From Mycolicibacterium sp. HK-90 (lineage in GTDB: Bacteria > Actinomycetota > Actinomycetes > Mycobacteriales > Mycobacteriaceae): DNA of 64,000 bases. The notes under the pieces were generated by a model that saw only the letters and a list, made by a program, of their open reading frames with translations, was not told the DNA's origin and did not search any database. A program made the position numbers and the translations under genes. The DNA is taken from the NCBI RefSeq assembly GCF_030486405.1, contig NZ_CP129613.1, positions 1,178,001 through 1,242,000 on the forward strand. The letters are read 5' to 3'. Shown here one piece after another: positions 63,101 through 64,000 of the stretch (position 1 is its first letter; every line of letters starts with the position of its first letter).

Positions 63101-64000
63101 CGCGTCCCGATCCTCATCCGTGAGGGCGACCCCGACGGAAACCCCTGGGGCATCAAGTTTATGACCATGTTTCACATGTCCAACGACGCGCACTTGTTCC
63201 ACACGCGCGACGAGCTGGAAGCCGACGGGTGGGTGCTCAACGGCAATGTCTTTGAGCGGGGCAAGGATCGGATGCTTCCGCTGTACGAAGCGAAGATGAT
63301 CAATATGTATGATCACCGCGCAGCGGATGTTGTGAAGAGTGAGACGGCAGCCAAACGTCAAAATCAACCGCGTTATCTGACGGAAGAGGAGCATCGCGAC
63401 CCCAGGCGGCTTGCGATTCCCCTGTATTGGGTTGCTTCGGCTGGTGTTCCTGAAACAAAGGAGAACTGGCTGCTGGGATTTCTACGGATCACTAGTCCAA
63501 CCAATCAGCGGACGTTCATCTCATCTGCATTGCCTCCGGTGGCCGCAGGTGACTCGGTGTTTCTTGCCGAATCGAACGACCAATCTGTCCTTCAAGCTTG
63601 CTTCAATTCATTTGCATTCGACTTCATTGCGAGGCAGAAACTTGCGGGCCTGAACATGTTGTTTTACATCGTGAAGCAACTACCTGCCCTTGCGCCTGAA
63701 CAGCTTGAGTGTTCAGTTCCGTGGGATGGCCATTCTAGCCTTCGCGATTGGATCAATGGTCGTGTGGTCGAGTTGAACTACACGGCTTACGATTTGGAGG
63801 TTTTCGCCCGGGCTCTCGGAATCGATGCCCCGCCATACGCTTGGCATTCGTCTCGGCGGGACCACCTGCGGGTCGAACTCGACGCCGCGTTCTTCCACCT
63901 CTACGGCATCGAACGCGATGACGTCGACTACATCATGGAGACCTTTCCGATCGTCAAGCGCAAGGACATCGCCGCGTACGGGGAGTACCGCACCAAGCGG
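60131..64000 (+). CDS. Eco57I/PglX-type N6-adenine DNA methyltransferase, 3'-truncated by window edge
   Basis: 1290 codons are visible and no stop is reached at 64000, so the protein continues. Starts at GTG 60131 overlapping the upstream TGA. Residues 1-430 are a helical specificity or scaffold region. The methyltransferase core has SAM motif I VCDPACGSGHFLVGAA (about 500-515), GVDVNPLAAELAKVSLW, and catalytic motif IV LGNPPWERVK (about 775-784), the NPPY/W of N6-adenine enzymes. Wording matches PglX/DrmMI and type IIG enzymes. It likely marks self DNA for the neighbouring helicases. Composition becomes AT-richer after 63.3 kb. Confidence 0.9.
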   Translation, partial: MNRGTTTTTFIGVRIEGGLLPADLLAKLVTGTDLPGLSSKDFHLAAGESVRDAANRVWAYLRGAWTGYRDALAGLPDTDAATSLTRERFTLVLLDQLGYGRVPTTGKGGITLGQHSFPVSHHWGAVPIHLLGRIPLDTRSKGVAGAAGASPQSMVQELLNRSNENLWAILANGSTLRLLRDSTSLVGSAYVEFDLEAIFDGDLFADFVLLYTLCHVSRVEVRDPEIGPASCWLEEWRQGAVESGSRALNLLCDGVVDALQTLGAGFLTHPDNGQLRQNLADGIVSVHDVHHALLRVVYRLLFTFVAEDRGALLDPAADPQARQRYLDYFSTGRLRRTARRRRGGRYGDKWQALTLVWRGLGDENGLPELGLPGIGGLFEAGELDFLTDCAVSNEALQSAVRSLSLVREPKSQVLRVVDYRNLGAEELGSIYEALLEFVPRWDPATKVYDLSVASGNQRKDTGSYYTPTSLVESLLDTTLDPVLDDAQKSSDPEAALLRVTVCDPACGSGHFLVGAARRIAKRIAGIRTGDPEPAPEAVRAAMRDVTARCIYGVDVNPLAAELAKVSLWMEALDPGRPLTFLDAQIKVGNALVGVTPKLLADGLPNDAFKPIEGDDRSIAAVLIRQNRAERSAQGSLFDVDMVAANAKLGQQVHRVVELPALSLADVHVQQRRLRAYADSADYRRHRLAADAWCAAFVWPKQAGAPTAITHRCIGALADGENRLSNETRAEVDRLAAEYRFFHWHLEFPHIFPTAAEGVDTVNPATGWAGGFSVVLGNPPWERVKLQEQEFFAARDPDIATAPNAAVRKRLIAKLPTTNPALYREFLAEKRRAEGVSHLMRNSGRYPLTGRGDINTYAVFAETDRNLLGGWGRLGVILPTGIATDATTQYFFKDLVVNGAIASLYDFENAKPLFDGVHRSFKFCLLTLVGRDTCEPAADFAFFAHDPTDLQRADTRFTLTPDEITLLNPNTGTCPVFRTRRDAEITLGIYKRVPILIREGDPDGNPWGIKFMTMFHMSNDAHLFHTRDELEADGWVLNGNVFERGKDRMLPLYEAKMINMYDHRAADVVKSETAAKRQNQPRYLTEEEHRDPRRLAIPLYWVASAGVPETKENWLLGFLRITSPTNQRTFISSALPPVAAGDSVFLAESNDQSVLQACFNSFAFDFIARQKLAGLNMLFYIVKQLPALAPEQLECSVPWDGHSSLRDWINGRVVELNYTAYDLEVFARALGIDAPPYAWHSSRRDHLRVELDAAFFHLYGIERDDVDYIMETFPIVKRKDIAAYGEYRTKR

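Noticed and set aside
52163..64000. BREX system
   Set aside because: Only the PglX-like methyltransferase fits; no PglZ phosphatase, BrxC ATPase or BrxA/BrxB gene is visible. DISARM-like is the better match, though the right side of the locus is outside the window.

Overview
The window reads as chromosomal DNA of a fast-growing mycobacterium (Mycolicibacterium, M. smegmatis-like). It is high-GC. It carries mycolic-acid cyclopropane synthases beside a KasA/KasB-like ketosynthase, a PE-PPE-domain hydrolase, a cutinase, PknH-sensor-type lipoproteins, DUF7159 proteins, orthologues of the M. tuberculosis Rv0072/Rv0073 ABC pair, an F420-dependent (Ddn-like) protein, a chromosomal rifampicin ADP-ribosyltransferase (arr) and an Ro60/Rsr gene with Y RNA. 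The species assignment is inferred from gene content only.

Layout. 1-9.1 kb: start of an SLC13-type permease, a GH65 phosphorylase, a repeat-rich DUF7159 protein, a polytopic membrane protein, an IS481-family element inserted exactly where two convergent stop codons overlapped, and a PE-PPE-domain hydrolase. 9.5-13 kb: cutinase, then about 270 bp that folds as two tandem Y RNAs, then the Ro60 orthologue rsr and a lipoprotein. 13-22.2 kb: a second DUF7159 protein, an SNF2/DEAH helicase, a flippase-like protein with a degenerate kinase-like segment, a Ser/Thr kinase with an extracellular amino-acid-binding domain, and two tandem PknH-sensor-like lipoproteins. 22.4-28.6 kb: small secreted peptide, cytochrome P450, FAD monooxygenase, patatin, galactokinase, NYN-domain protein. 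28.7-34 kb: a KasA-like protein whose nucleophilic Cys is Asp, two mycolate methyltransferase/cyclopropane synthases, and an FtsX-type ABC transporter whose ATPase carries a cyclic-nucleotide-binding domain. 34-34.8 kb: gene-free stretch with a three-copy repeat. 34.8-47.1 kb: secreted and lipoprotein genes, Ddn-like protein, acyl-CoA synthetase, Mut7-C protein, arr, a zinc-ribbon SDR, a DUF3298 protein, a DUF2786 protein, and a TetR-controlled operon (old yellow enzyme, DJ-1/PfpI, acetoacetate-decarboxylase-like).

47.3-64 kb looks like a defence island. A UDG-fold-like protein lies divergent to a PLD-helicase-DUF3427 protein. Next comes a tightly packed operon of a 1716-aa DEAD/DUF1998 helicase with a possible C-terminal nuclease, an SNF2 helicase and an Eco57I/PglX-type adenine methyltransferase that runs off the right edge. 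Its parts resemble DISARM class 1 in a different domain arrangement.

The two most notable items are the tandem Y RNAs upstream of rsr and the 3' defence operon. The first Y RNA is a circularly permuted tRNA mimic. The second is a reduced copy lying in the presumed rsr leader.
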